Source of the DNA: Turnera subulata
Taxonomy: Eukaryota; Streptophyta; Magnoliopsida; Malpighiales; Passifloraceae
Direction: 5' to 3'
Length of the DNA: 64,000 bases
Assembly (NCBI GenBank): GCA_028386065.3
Contig: JAKUCV010002506.1
Span: 125,651-189,650 of the forward strand
Below are positions 42,862 to 52,770 of this stretch, one piece after another. Under the pieces are notes generated by a model. That model did not search any database and was not told the DNA's origin. It saw nothing but the letters and a program-made list of their open reading frames with translations. Position 1 is the stretch's first letter. Every line of letters begins with the position of its first letter. Made by a program: the position numbers and the translations under genes.

Positions 42862-45800
42862 ATGCCAAGTATTGATCCGGCCATTGCCCAACATAGAATC
42901 CCCTCTTTCCCAATGCCAAACCTGTGAAGTAGAAGGCCCGCCGTCTCCAACGTCAATGGGCTTTGAAGGTGAAAGAAGAAGTTGAGAAGCAAATTCGAGC
43001 CGGGTTTCTTGAAGTAATTGAGTATCCCGAATGGTTAGTCAACATAGTGCCAGTCCCGAAGAAGAATGGGAAGGTGAGGATGTGCGTAGACTACCGAGAT
43101 TTGAACAAAGCCTGCCCCAAGGATGAGTTTCCACTGCCACACATTGACCTTCTTGTGGATGCAATGGCCGGACATGCATTGTTATCCTTTATGGATGGAT
43201 TCTCAGGGTACAATCAAGTAAAAATGGCACCAGAAGATAAGCATAAAACATCCCTCCGAACAGAATAGGGGATATTTTGTTACAAGGTCATGCCTTTTGG
43301 GTTAATCAACACCGTGGCAACATATCAAAGGATGGCCACTACATTCTTACACGACATGATGCACAAAGAAGCCGAGGTTTATGTTGATGACATGATCGTG
43401 AAGTCAGAGACTCGGGAATCCTATGTGGTCATTCTAAGGAAGTTCTTTGAGAGAAGTCAGGAATTCGGCATGAGAATTAACCCTCAGAAGTGTGTCTTCG
43501 GTGTTCAAGCAGGAAGGCTCTTGGGTTTCATGGTAAGCGAACGAGGTATAGAAGTGGACCCTTCCAAGATCAAAGCCATTCAAGAAATGCTGACTTGAAG
43601 AGTGAGAAAGAAGACTGAAACTTTCTTGGGCGAATACAATATGTCAGCCGTTTTATTGCTCAGCTCTCTAGTATTTGTGCACCCATCCACTGCTTACTTA
43701 AGAAGGGGGGATGACAGGTGCCAGGACGCATTCGAGCAAATCAAGAAACATTTGTCTAACCCCCCAGTACTCCAACCTCCTAGGCCGGGAAAACCCTTGT
43801 TGTTATATTTGACTGTCACAGAAGAAGCTATGTGCGCAATGTTGGCCCAATATCTGCCAGACTCTTGCACTGAGGCTGCCATCTACTACTTAAGCAAGAA
43901 GTTCAATGGGTATGAGTTGAATTACAACATGGTGGAGAAGACGTGTGTCGCTTTAACATGGGCTTGCCAAAAGCTCCGGCATTATTTCATTTCCTTTGAA
44001 GTCTTGCTTATTTCCCGAATGGACCCTATCAAGTACTTAATGGAGAAGCCAATGCCAAGTAGCCGCATAAGCAGATGGGTGGCCATCCTGTCACAATTCA
44101 ACGTCCGGTTTATTTCACAAAAGGCCATCAAAGGAGGCGCCATAGCTGATTTCCTAGCTTCTCAGCCAGTGGGGAACGATGAGAGATTTGAACCACAATT
44201 CCCGGACAAAGAAATAATGAACTTAGATACACCAACCTGGGAGATGCATTTTGATGGGGCGGCCAATGCAAGTGGTTTTGGAACAGGAGTAATTCTCACG
44301 TCTCCTAATAGAGCGACTTTTCCAATTTCCTGCAAATTGGAATTTAAGGCAACCAATAACGTGGCTGAGTATGAAGCATGCACCACTAGCTTGGAGATAG
44401 CACTCAACGTGGGGATCAAACAGATGAGAATATTAGGGGATTTGGCTCTGGTAATTTTCCAAGTGAAGGGGGAATGGAAGATCAAAGCAGAAAAATTGGC
44501 AGCTTACCACGATTTCTTGCAGACCCTGGCCTCCAAGTTCGAAGTAATTCACTTCCAGTATGTACCAAGGAAAGACAATCTGTTTGCTAATGCATTAGCC
44601 ATACTCTCTTCAATGATAGGAAAGCCAAACAATGCCATCATCTAGCCATTGACAGTCCGAAGGAGAGGAAGGCCATCCTTCTGCCAGAAAGAGGAGGCGA
44701 GTGAATGTTGGTTTCAAAGCTACCTGAATGAGTTCAATCCCGACAAAACTTCCATCATGGCCCTCACTACTATGAAGGTAAATCAACCGTTACATGTCCA
44801 GATTGAACATGGCGGTGACTCAAACCATTAGTATGAAGACATATTGAAATACCTTAGGGAAGGGACATTCCCTGAGGGGTCGATGGCCGAGGAAAAGAAG
44901 ACTCTAAGAAGATTAGCTGGAGGGTATGTCATATGCACCGGGAAAATTTACAAAAGACACGCTACGGGGGTCCACTTGTTATGCGTAGATACAAAGGAGG
45001 CAGAACGTATCATGAAGAAAATACACGAAGGAGATGAAGGCCCACGCGTAGGAGTAGAGATGCTGGCTCGAAAAATATTGCTTTTGGGATATTTTTGGTC
45101 AACAATGGAGGCTGATTGTGCAAAATTTGTGAAGTGTTGTCACACATGCCTAGTCCACGGGAGGTTGTAGCAAAAGCCTCCACTACCATTAACCCCCATG
45201 TCCTCACCCTGGCCATTCTCAGCATGGGGCATTGATGTTATTGGAAAAATAACCCCAAAGGCTACAAATGGACACGAGCACATACTGGTGGCCATTGATT
45301 ACTTTACCAAATGGGTGGAAGCCGAGTCATATGCCGTGCTCACATCTAAAATGGTGGCTGAATTTATCCGCAACAACATTTTTATCATTATGGCATCCCA
45401 CTTGAGTTAATATCGGAAAATGGTGCACATTTCAAAGCTGATGTCGAGAGGCTATGTCGAAAATTTGGAATTAAACATCATAAGTCTTCACCCTATCGAG
45501 CCCAAGCCCATGGAGGGGTGGAAGCCGCCAACAAGAATACGAAGGCCATCCTTGGAAAGATGATATCTACACATACAGAATGGGCAGAAAAATTGCCATT
45601 AGCTCTATGGGGGTACCAGACCTCTATTAGATCCTCCACGAGTGCAACTCCATACTCCTCAGTGTATGACATGGAAGCCGTGTTGCCTGTAAAGCTCGAA
45701 GTGCAGTCATTGAGGGTGGCCCGGGAAAGCAAGCTTCCTGAAACAGAATGGGTACAAGAAAGGCTTGATCAATTGACATTGTTGGATGAAAAGCGATTGT

Positions 45801-46086
45801 TAGCCTTATATCATGTGCAGGGATACCAAAGAAGAATAGTTAGGGCTTTCAACAAGAGAGTCAAGGAAAGAGAACTGAAGGATGGGGATTTGGTGCTAAA
45901 GGAAGTGAGACAACCAGTGCACGGCCCTAGGGGCAAATTCAAGGCCAAATGGATTGGGCCCTATATCATCATGGAGATCCTACCAAAGGGGGCAACAAGT
46001 GTGAGAGATTTGGATGGAAACGAGTTTCGAGAGCAAGTCAACTTGGATTAGTTAAAGAAGTATTATGCGAAATTTGAATCGATGTA
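42862..46086 (+). pseudogene. Tat pol: RT, RNase H, second RNase H, integrase
   Basis: RT (42862-43600) starts 'MPSIDPAIAQHRIP' and, after a frameshift near 42930, shows 'VDYRDLNKACPKD', 'SFMDGFSGYNQ', 'YKVMPFGL' and an intact 'VYVDDMIV' (Asp pair at 43386-43391). In-frame stops are TAG 43266 and TGA 43596. The first RNase H contains 'AIYYLSKKFNGYELNYN'. A second, archaeal-type RNase H contains 'MHFDGAANASGFG' and 'NNVAEYEA', but its last catalytic position reads Asn ('FANALA'). Two RNase H domains in a row are diagnostic of Tat. Integrase (44844-46051) has an altered zinc site ('GPRVG' where GPH is usual), 'WGIDVIGKI', then a frameshift near 45390, 'SENGAHF' with Glu for the second Asp, and 'GGVEAANK'. 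A TAG at 46049 and a TAA at 46084 end it. Confidence 0.94.
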
Positions 46087-46452
46087 AAAAGAACTACCTA
46101 GACCTGATTCTTTGAGCTCAAAGAAAAGAAAGAACCCAAAGAAAAAAAAATGAGCCATGGATACGTAGGAAGTCCAACTCGGCTCCGGTCACTTTATTAA
46201 TAAAAAGGCCAAGGGTTGACAAGAAAGGAAATGGGAGTTCATTCACTCATTTATTTTGCATGCGTTATACATGTCATGAATATTTATCTAAGCAAAATAT
46301 CTAAGTACGCTTAAGCATCCCCTCATAATCACCTGGTGAATATTTGATCCCAAGAGTCTATCTCTATAACCGGAGAGGATTCGCTCAATCTCACCTACAC
46401 TCCCGTTCAACCACCTTTGATAATTCATGGAGGAATAAGGATCGGCAATGTT
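46087..46452. other. Tat post-pol spacer
   Basis: Non-coding. It contains 'catggatacgtaggaag' (about 46155) and a run of A near 46142. It separates plus-strand pol from the convergent antisense gene. Confidence 0.6.
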
Positions 46453-47579
46453 TCAAACCTTCATCTTCGTGGGAAGGCTCCAGTATCCTTGCAAGAGCTT
46501 TATAGTGCACCCATCCATTAACCTATCAAAAGGCGGATGGGGAAGAGGAGGAATCATCTGATCATGCCCAAATTGCCTAACTACCCTGGATGGATAGTAG
46601 AAGGTAGTCCGAAGAATCCCTGGGAGCACTACGACCTTTTGACCCACTGTGTGGACGATCACCTCTTGCATCCCGAACCAAGAACAGTGCCGCATGACTT
46701 TATGTTCCTCCAAGTGCTTCATGATAGCCACCCAGTCCTTAACTGGAGAAGGTGTGAAGGAAGAGACCCGTTTCTGGTAATCCCCAGAAGTATACAAGCC
46801 TGATCTCGGAGGATGGATCAACTTAAGATGATCGCACAACCACATCTACCAAGAGAAAGATTCATAAGTAAAAGAGAGGGAGAAGATGAATTCCAAAGAT
46901 GCATGAGAGCCAGAGATGATACCTAGAGGAGTAGTGGGGAACCCGCCAGAGGTTTATAAGGATAAGTTATCAAATCGTCTAAACAAGCAAGCGTTTCCCC
47001 TAAAACGATGGGCACTATACCGTGACCATTAAACAGCTCGGCTACCAGTGCGCCTATGTTTAGAGAACAGCTACTAGAGTGACCTGTCAGCAGGAATTCA
47101 CACACCATCACAAGAGCTAAGGCATGATCATGCTTATCTTTCCAAGATGCGTCACATTCTAGATACATGCGCAGCACGGCATCAATAGAGTATTGGTCAA
47201 CTAGTGGTGACAAATTCATGTGCGCATCCTTGCCTAGCAAACGTTCCATCTGCTCATCGGTGATGGATAAGAAAGCATCGACCTTAGACTTAGTCACTGC
47301 GGCAGGAGAAATCATGGCAACATCATTCTTCACTTGGGTTTCAAGGAGTGCACAAAACTCATCCACCAATGGGCAGAGTTCCGCCATAGAGGAGCCAAAA
47401 TGAAACACACGGCTATCATAATCCCAGAACATGGCAGCAGCACGAACCAAATCCTCGTCAACCTTCACTGTGGCCAAGTTGAATAACGCAGAAAGCCCCG
47501 ATAGTTTGAAATTAAGGCGACGCGCTTGGGGAACACCCTCCATCCACTAGAGCACTTTGGCACGAAAACCTTCCCTCAT
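46453..47579 (-). pseudogene. Antisense accessory gene of the Tat element (DUF7745-like)
   Basis: Reading leftwards, an ATG at 47579-47577 opens 'MREGFRAKVL', a TAG follows 11 codons in, and the frame continues as 'WMEGVPQARRLNFKLSGL' and 'AAAMFWDYDSRVFHFGSSMAELCP', ending with TAG at 46925-46923. A second frame (46845-46453) begins 'MWLCDHLKLIHPP' and includes 'TFYYPSRVVRQFGHDQMIPPLP'. Between them is a 77-bp stretch (46922-46846) starting GT and ending AG on the minus strand, a plausible intron. The first TAG-ending codon directly at the splice site suggests a CAG-to-TAG change. 'FWD...F.FG..E..P' and the later 'YYPSRVVRQFG' segment resemble plant DUF7745/plant-mobile-domain proteins. Antisense extra ORFs between pol and the 3' LTR are known in Tat elements, with unknown function. 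Confidence 0.72.
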
Positions 47580-47644
47580 GGCTACCTCTGTTGTGTTTGG
47601 AAGATATTCTAATGAGTTATGGGGTTTTTGGGAGCCCAGGGGTG

Positions 47645-47652
47645 TACTTATA
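47645..47652 (-). promoter_or_regulatory. TATA box of the antisense gene
   Basis: TATAAGTA on the minus strand lies about 66 bp upstream of the ATG at 47579, a good spacing for a plant core promoter with a leader of about 35 nt. It would drive transcription opposite to the retrotransposon. Confidence 0.55.
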
Positions 47653-48053
47653 CTCTTTTAGGGTCGGTGGGAATCGCGAAAACCCTAAAGCCGAAATCCA
47701 TAGAACGAAATGGAAGTTCCAGGAGTCCGCGATCGCCACCGTCGGAAGTCATGTCTTGAAGACCACCACTACCGGCGGTTATCCATGCAAGACCGTCGGA
47801 AGGCGGCGGTCATCCACCTATATGGCCGCCGGGTCGATAGTTTGGGCCCGCCCGAAAAATTCCGAAAAATTCAAGAAAAATTTGGGGGGAAGGAGAGAAG
47901 GTAGGGAAGAGAAAATAAAAAGAAAAAAAAGGGATGCACCCGTTTATTAAGGTCAAGCTTACTGGAGGGGCACTTACTTGACTTTTACTTGAGTTTGCAA
48001 TAATAGATGCTTTTTATGTGATGAATACCATGCATGCACAACTTGTCAATGCG
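47653..48053. repeat. Tat 3' region with GC-rich inverted repeats
   Basis: 47700-47840 contains repeated 'ccgtcgga', 'ggcggtcatcc' and 'gaccacc' words in both orientations, like the GC-rich hairpin block of the Tat LTRs. The rest is AT-rich. It ends at ATGCG (48049-48053), the target duplication of the Tekay-like element. Confidence 0.55.
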
Positions 48054-50417
48054 TGAAACGCCCCGACCCGTATTTACCGTACACAGTAACACGTGCCGAA
48101 ACTGTAACAACCTGACCAAATAAAGCCCAGCATACAGTGTATACAATCGAAACTCGGGCTCAACAGCCCAAAATAAAAGCATCAAAAACAACATAACCGT
48201 CCCAATGGCCCAACAATAGTAAAAACAATGCACAGCGGAAGACTTAATAACTCACAAAACACTATATGCGACACTGATGCAAACTATGGATCCGAGCCCT
48301 GTCCAAGGGATAACGCCGCAGCCTGTCTGGAATGCACCAAACCTGTACCACAAATAATCCATCCTACGGGAAGAAAGCCCACAGGTGAGGGGCGAGTCCG
48401 AAGTGCTCACCGACGAAGAATAGACTATCAATATGCAACACTATAATTACTCAAGGTCGAAAACAGGCAAAAAAAAACCGCCAAGTACATACCAAACCAA
48501 AAACTCGACCCAAAACTGGTCCAAGACCAAAAGACTAAATCAAAAATCCAATTTTCCAATTTTATCTTTCCGGGCCCCGTCACGGATAAGCTAGGGGTCA
48601 GACCTGGTTATCAACACATTTCGGGTGCCAGACCAAATCCAAGAGAACCCAGGGATCGACATCCCAAAAATAAGAACCCAGGGATAGACATCCCAAAAAT
48701 AATCACGGGATAGACATCCCAAGCATAGACTTCTTATCACAAGTAACCCAGGTCATGGCCACCACAAAACTGTCTTAAACCACTGAGTCGTACCACTACT
48801 TACCACGTGACAATTATATTATCATCATCCAAAACCACGTCACTGGGATCAACATCCCAAACCAAAATACCGGGATAGACATCCCTATCAAAATCCAAGG
48901 ATCGACATCCTTATCACATTTGATTATTTATTCCATTATACTTTAAACCAAAAAGACACCAGGACTAATATCCAAAAACTCAACACTGGGATAAACATCC
49001 AAAAAACCAATCAGGACACTGGGATAAACATCCCGAACCAAAACACAGCAAATGCAACAACCACCAGAGCAATAATCATCAAACACAATAACCGAGTAAT
49101 ACAGGCACATATGGAAGGAAATCCATCCTCACCTTAGCCGATTACTCAACTCCAGAAACAATGACCGGTCCCAATCCGGCTCCTCGGGAAACCGCCCGAT
49201 ATCATAACCTACACAACAGAACAATATACTCTCGTAAATGCACATAATCGGTATGCTATGATGCCAATACTGCGAATTAAACCCATCCCGGTTACATATC
49301 TTTTAATATCATCTTTTACGGAAAAATATTATACCGTACGTATATCCGAATATAATTTCGGTACCATACCCTAACTAAAACTCTTTTCAAAATATTTTTC
49401 ATAGTTTAATTATACCTTTTTTCCAATTATAATTACCATAATAAATACTTAACAAATTTTATATATATCAGAAAATACTTCCATACAATAAATTATGTCA
49501 TATTCTTTATTTCTCTAGCAACATAAATTAATATAAATATATATATATATATATATCCAGAAAATTATTATTTATCAAATATATATTAAGGTAAGCATAT
49601 ACTATATGTATTCTTTTTGCAGAAATTATAATCATATAAACATATTTTCTGAAAATAAATATAGGTATGCATATTTATTTTTCTAAAGATATAATACATC
49701 CCCAAACAATTATATTATCAATATAATAATCTATTTCCAGGAATATTACTTAGGTATACCATATATATTTTTTTTTCAGAAAATATATATCTTTTTATTT
49801 TTATTTAATTTATACAGTTTATAACCATATTTATTTCCCAAAATCATATTTTACAGAATTATTTTCCCAAAATATAATCCTTATTATTATTTTCCTTCCA
49901 TTTAATTTTTTTTCCAGATTTTATTATTATTTTTTTCTTCCCTTCTCTCGTTTTTTTTTTGCGTTCATTTTTTTTATATCTTTTTTTTTCTCTTTTTTTC
50001 TTTTCCTCTCTTCTCTTTTTTTTTCCCCCTCTCCTTTCTTCCTCTTTTCTTCTCTTCCTCCCCTTCTCATTTCCTGCTTCTGATTATAAAGACGAAGAAA
50101 AACTGTTCAGCCTGTGATTCTTCAATAATGCAGCTTGTCTGCATTATGGAGCGAGTCCGGTCCGGACCAGAAAATAACTGATACCCCCTTAGTTATTTTC
50201 CGGTGTGATTTTATCGAAGATTCCGGGACCCGAAAAATACCAACTTAGGCCCGAAAAATCCATGGAAAAATCTCGAGCGCGGGAAAACCCTCGGTTTCGA
50301 AAAACGATGCCCGATTTACCTTGAATTAATTACCCAAGATTAATTCATTTGGTAAATCACTGTATAATGACTTTAACAGTCCCGGTAAAAATCCAAAGTT
50401 TTACCCGGGCTGTTACA
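48054..50417 (-). repeat. Tekay-like 3' LTR
   Basis: 2,364 bp, aligned along its whole length to 52771-55164. It contains a series of GGGATnnnnATCCC inverted repeats (48650-49035), an AT-rich centre and a pyrimidine-rich tract (49900-50080). Only scattered substitutions and small indels separate the two LTRs. Confidence 0.93.
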
Positions 50418-50430
50418 GTCTACCCACCTT
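50418..50430 (-). other. Tekay-like polypurine tract
   Basis: The minus strand reads 'aaggtgggtagac' directly before the LTR, preceded by 'ggggacgaaattc'. This is the usual 3' terminus of plant Tekay/Del chromoviruses. Confidence 0.85.
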
Positions 50431-50521
50431 AAAAAGAATTTCGTCCCCGAAATTCCGTCTTATCCGTGGGTCCTACCACGGTAAGCTTCTGGCACACTCT
50501 GCCAGGTGTCCAAACTCAACC

Positions 50522-50568
50522 CGAGATATCGCTTATACCCTTAAGCGACATCTCGTCCTCTATAAGAA
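50522..50568 (+). promoter_or_regulatory. Palindrome and TATA box of cassette gene A
   Basis: Arms CGAGATATCGCTTA (50522-50535) and TAAGCGACATCTCG (50542-50555) are complementary with one mismatch and a 6-nt loop. Five bases later comes TATAAGAA (50561-50568). The first ATG of gene A is 36 bases further on (50604). This looks like a compact promoter with a regulatory palindrome. Confidence 0.55.
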
Positions 50569-50603
50569 CCAAACCTCATGACTGGGCAAACTCACACACA
50601 GTC

Positions 50604-50963
50604 ATGGACTCTCCAATCCGATCTCGAACTACCTCAGACTCTGAGAACACTGCTTTCCCGACAAGTTCCGATGAAGAACCTCCCAAGAAACGGTTCAAGA
50701 CGAACATCGTCGGTCTGAAAGAACACATGGTCGTCTCCAGCAGACGGCGGAAGAAGCGTGCTGGCAAAGAAGCTGAGGATCGGAAGGGCAAGGCAACGGC
50801 TGAAAGCAGCACTCCGCAGCAGACACTGACGCAGCTGAACGTCTCACTGAAGAAGATCAGCTTGGCGGTGATGAAGATAGAACTGGCGTGCACGGAGCTC
50901 TTTCCTCACATGAAAAATGTCCAAAAACTTGTAAAAAACTTAGAGAAGCATGTAACTCAATAG
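50604..50963 (+). CDS. Cassette gene A: basic and coiled-coil protein, unrecognised
   Basis: 119 residues from MDSPIRSRTTSDSENT. The frame extends upstream to 50466, but the ATG at 50604 follows the TATA box at a normal distance and is preferred. The N-terminal third is Ser/Thr/acidic, followed by two basic clusters ('PPKKRFK' and 'SSRRRKKRAGKEAEDRKGK') that could be nuclear-localisation signals. The C-terminal 45 residues ('LNVSLKKISLAVMKIELACTE' region) have a heptad-like pattern suggesting a coiled coil. An AATAAA poly(A) signal lies at 50995. The frame is unbroken although it sits inside a decayed element and on the strand opposite to it. I do not recognise the family. A plant virus or host-gene origin cannot be decided by eye. 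Confidence 0.55.
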   Translation: MDSPIRSRTTSDSENTAFPTSSDEEPPKKRFKTNIVGLKEHMVVSSRRRKKRAGKEAEDRKGKATAESSTPQQTLTQLNVSLKKISLAVMKIELACTELFPHMKNVQKLVKNLEKHVTQ

Positions 50964-50994
50964 AGTACTTCTTCCCCGTCGTAAAACTGTTATG

Positions 50995-51000
50995 AATAAA
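50995..51000 (+). terminator. Poly(A) signal after cassette gene A
   Basis: AATAAA within 'gaataaataaaataat', 31 bases after the stop codon. Confidence 0.5.
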
Positions 51001-51822
51001 TAAAATAATTTTTTTTAAATCGAAACTCTTACGTTACGCGGTCCTATGTTAAACAGAAAATCAAAACATTTCAAAGCAAAATAAAAATCAACAATAAGAA
51101 TATAAAATCAAACATAAAGAGATTAAAAACAAAATTCGTTTAACAAAACCAAAACATAAAGAAGTTAAAACAAAACATATTTCATGATCTGCGCTCATAT
51201 CGGACGTAAACATCCTCGATCTCGAGAAACGTAAAGCGCGCAACTAACGGTGACGTCGGTTTCCCTCGTGAAAAAGATATCCGTTAACTCGCAAGGCGAT
51301 GATCACGAGAGCGTCCTGTGTCCCTCAAAAGAAACGACATCCACTTGTTCACAAATTCAACATGAGCCAAAAACGTCTGTCAAGTCTCGTATCTTTCCAC
51401 GATGTCTGAACAGGTGTAAGCTTGTCGCACATGCGCTCTACTCGAGGTATGGTCCCATCAGTTTAGTCTCAACGGTCACGGATGCATGTGATAAAAGATG
51501 CAGGAAAATATAGAAAAACCATAAAAAGAAAGGACAAGGTAGCCAGGGCGAAAGAAAATCGTGAGATGGAAAAGGGCTGAAAAACACTGGCATTTGTAGC
51601 CCGAAAAACGTATAAAGTAACGAAGCAATAAATGAAGCAACGGCAAAATTTTTAAAAAGCAAAATCTTGAAAATCGAAAACCATAATCACGCTCCCCATA
51701 AGAGTATAGAAGACGGAGCGGTGAGGTGTAAATCATCAAAAGCATTTGAGAGAGAGTTTGCAACACGTTTCAAAAAATAGACACAAAAACACGTTCAGAA
51801 AAACACAAAATCGCAAGTCAGA
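51001..51822 (+). other. Intergenic region of the cassette
   Basis: No supportable frame. It holds A-rich sequence, a TGACG-type motif (51250), 'tataaag' at 51611 and a long A-rich leader-like stretch before the ATG at 51823. It probably includes the gene B promoter and 5' leader. Confidence 0.4.
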
Positions 51823-52506
51823 ATGCCAGCTCCATCATCCGTTTTCTTCGTTGAAGGTGCCAACCTAGGCAGAAGAAACCGACTGGCCTACAGCATGATC
51901 AACGAGCATCCAGAGGAACTACCAAACGAGCTCGGCAGAATGCCCCGTCTGGTCTTTGTCGACGAACTCTACTCCTCCAGATTCTTCGTCACTCCCATGG
52001 AAGAGACGTTCTCCCTAGAGGACCATGGCACTCTGAGGACTTCCTTCTACGGCTCGGCCAACTCCGTCATGTTTTTCATCTCTGAAAGACTTCAGGAGTT
52101 CAACCTAGAGTCCACTTGCCATTTCCTAGAGCAAGGCACCTACTACCAGCTCTTGATGACGGCCCAAAGCATGCCCAGAGTAACTCGGTTACCCGCAACT
52201 TGGCCAAAGGCCCGACTACTGGTGTGGAACTGCAGAGGAGTCGCTAGGCGTTCCCAGGAGTTCTCGCGTACCTTGAGGGACCTGAAGAACCAGTACAAGC
52301 CCAACATGGTTCTTCTCACGGAGACCCAATGACAGCCTGAAGACGATCACGGTCTCATCCCACTTCGGTTCCCCCAAGCAAACCGGTTCGAGCTTCCTGG
52401 CCAGGACAACAGGGGCGGCATGTGGTTCTCGTGGAGCAACAGCATCACGGCCAACATCAACAATGACCCCACTAGCTTCAGGGTCAACGTCGTTCCAAGG
52501 CGATGA
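51823..52506 (+). pseudogene. Cassette gene B: unknown N-terminal domain plus partial EEP nuclease
   Basis: The frame opens MPAPSSVFFVEGANLGRRN and runs 169 codons to TGA at 52330, then the same frame continues to TGA at 52504. The internal TGA is probably CGA changed at a CpG. Residues 1-125 are an unrecognised alpha/beta-looking domain ('RMPRLVFVDELYSSRFFV', 'ANSVMFFISERLQ'). From about residue 130 comes the start of an endonuclease/exonuclease/phosphatase fold: 'RLLVWNCRG' (metal-site Asn), 'PNMVLLTET' (catalytic Glu) and 'GGMWFSW'. The domain stops after about 95 residues, so the later catalytic Asp and His are absent. G+C and codon use are higher than in the flanking LTRs. It could be a captured host gene or part of an unusual LINE. 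Confidence 0.6.
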
Positions 52507-52755
52507 ATGTATTTTCTTTATAATATAATGTAATTTTAATGTTTGTAATATTAATATTTGTAATATTAATAATATTTATATTTCCGCTTATTTATGGCAA
52601 CATTACCTCTTATGTGAATGTTCTGCGACAGCTGGTGTCCCTTGACTGGATCCATAATGCACTAACTAAATGATATTAACTAATAAACAAATGGAGCGAA
52701 CTATGCAAACAAGAACAACAAGCACACAAGGACTACCCAACAAGACCTAACGCCC
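52507..52755. other. Cassette 3' flank and Tekay-like leader
   Basis: 52507-52600 is AT-rich with 'taatatt' words, perhaps the gene B 3' end. On the minus strand, 52750-52600 is the element leader with one short frame starting 'MDPVKGHQLSQN' (about 52651). This may be all that is left near the gag start. Confidence 0.4.
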
Positions 52756-52767
52756 GCTCCGCTACCA
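52756..52767 (-). other. Tekay-like primer-binding site
   Basis: The minus strand reads TGGTAGCGGAGC three bases after the LTR end, a variant of the initiator-tRNA-Met site. Confidence 0.8.
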
Positions 52768-52770
52768 AAA

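Noticed and set aside
49900..50090. Pyrimidine tract as a gene or centromeric satellite
   Set aside because: It is an internal tract of the Tekay-like LTR, repeated at 54640-54820. No tandem unit.
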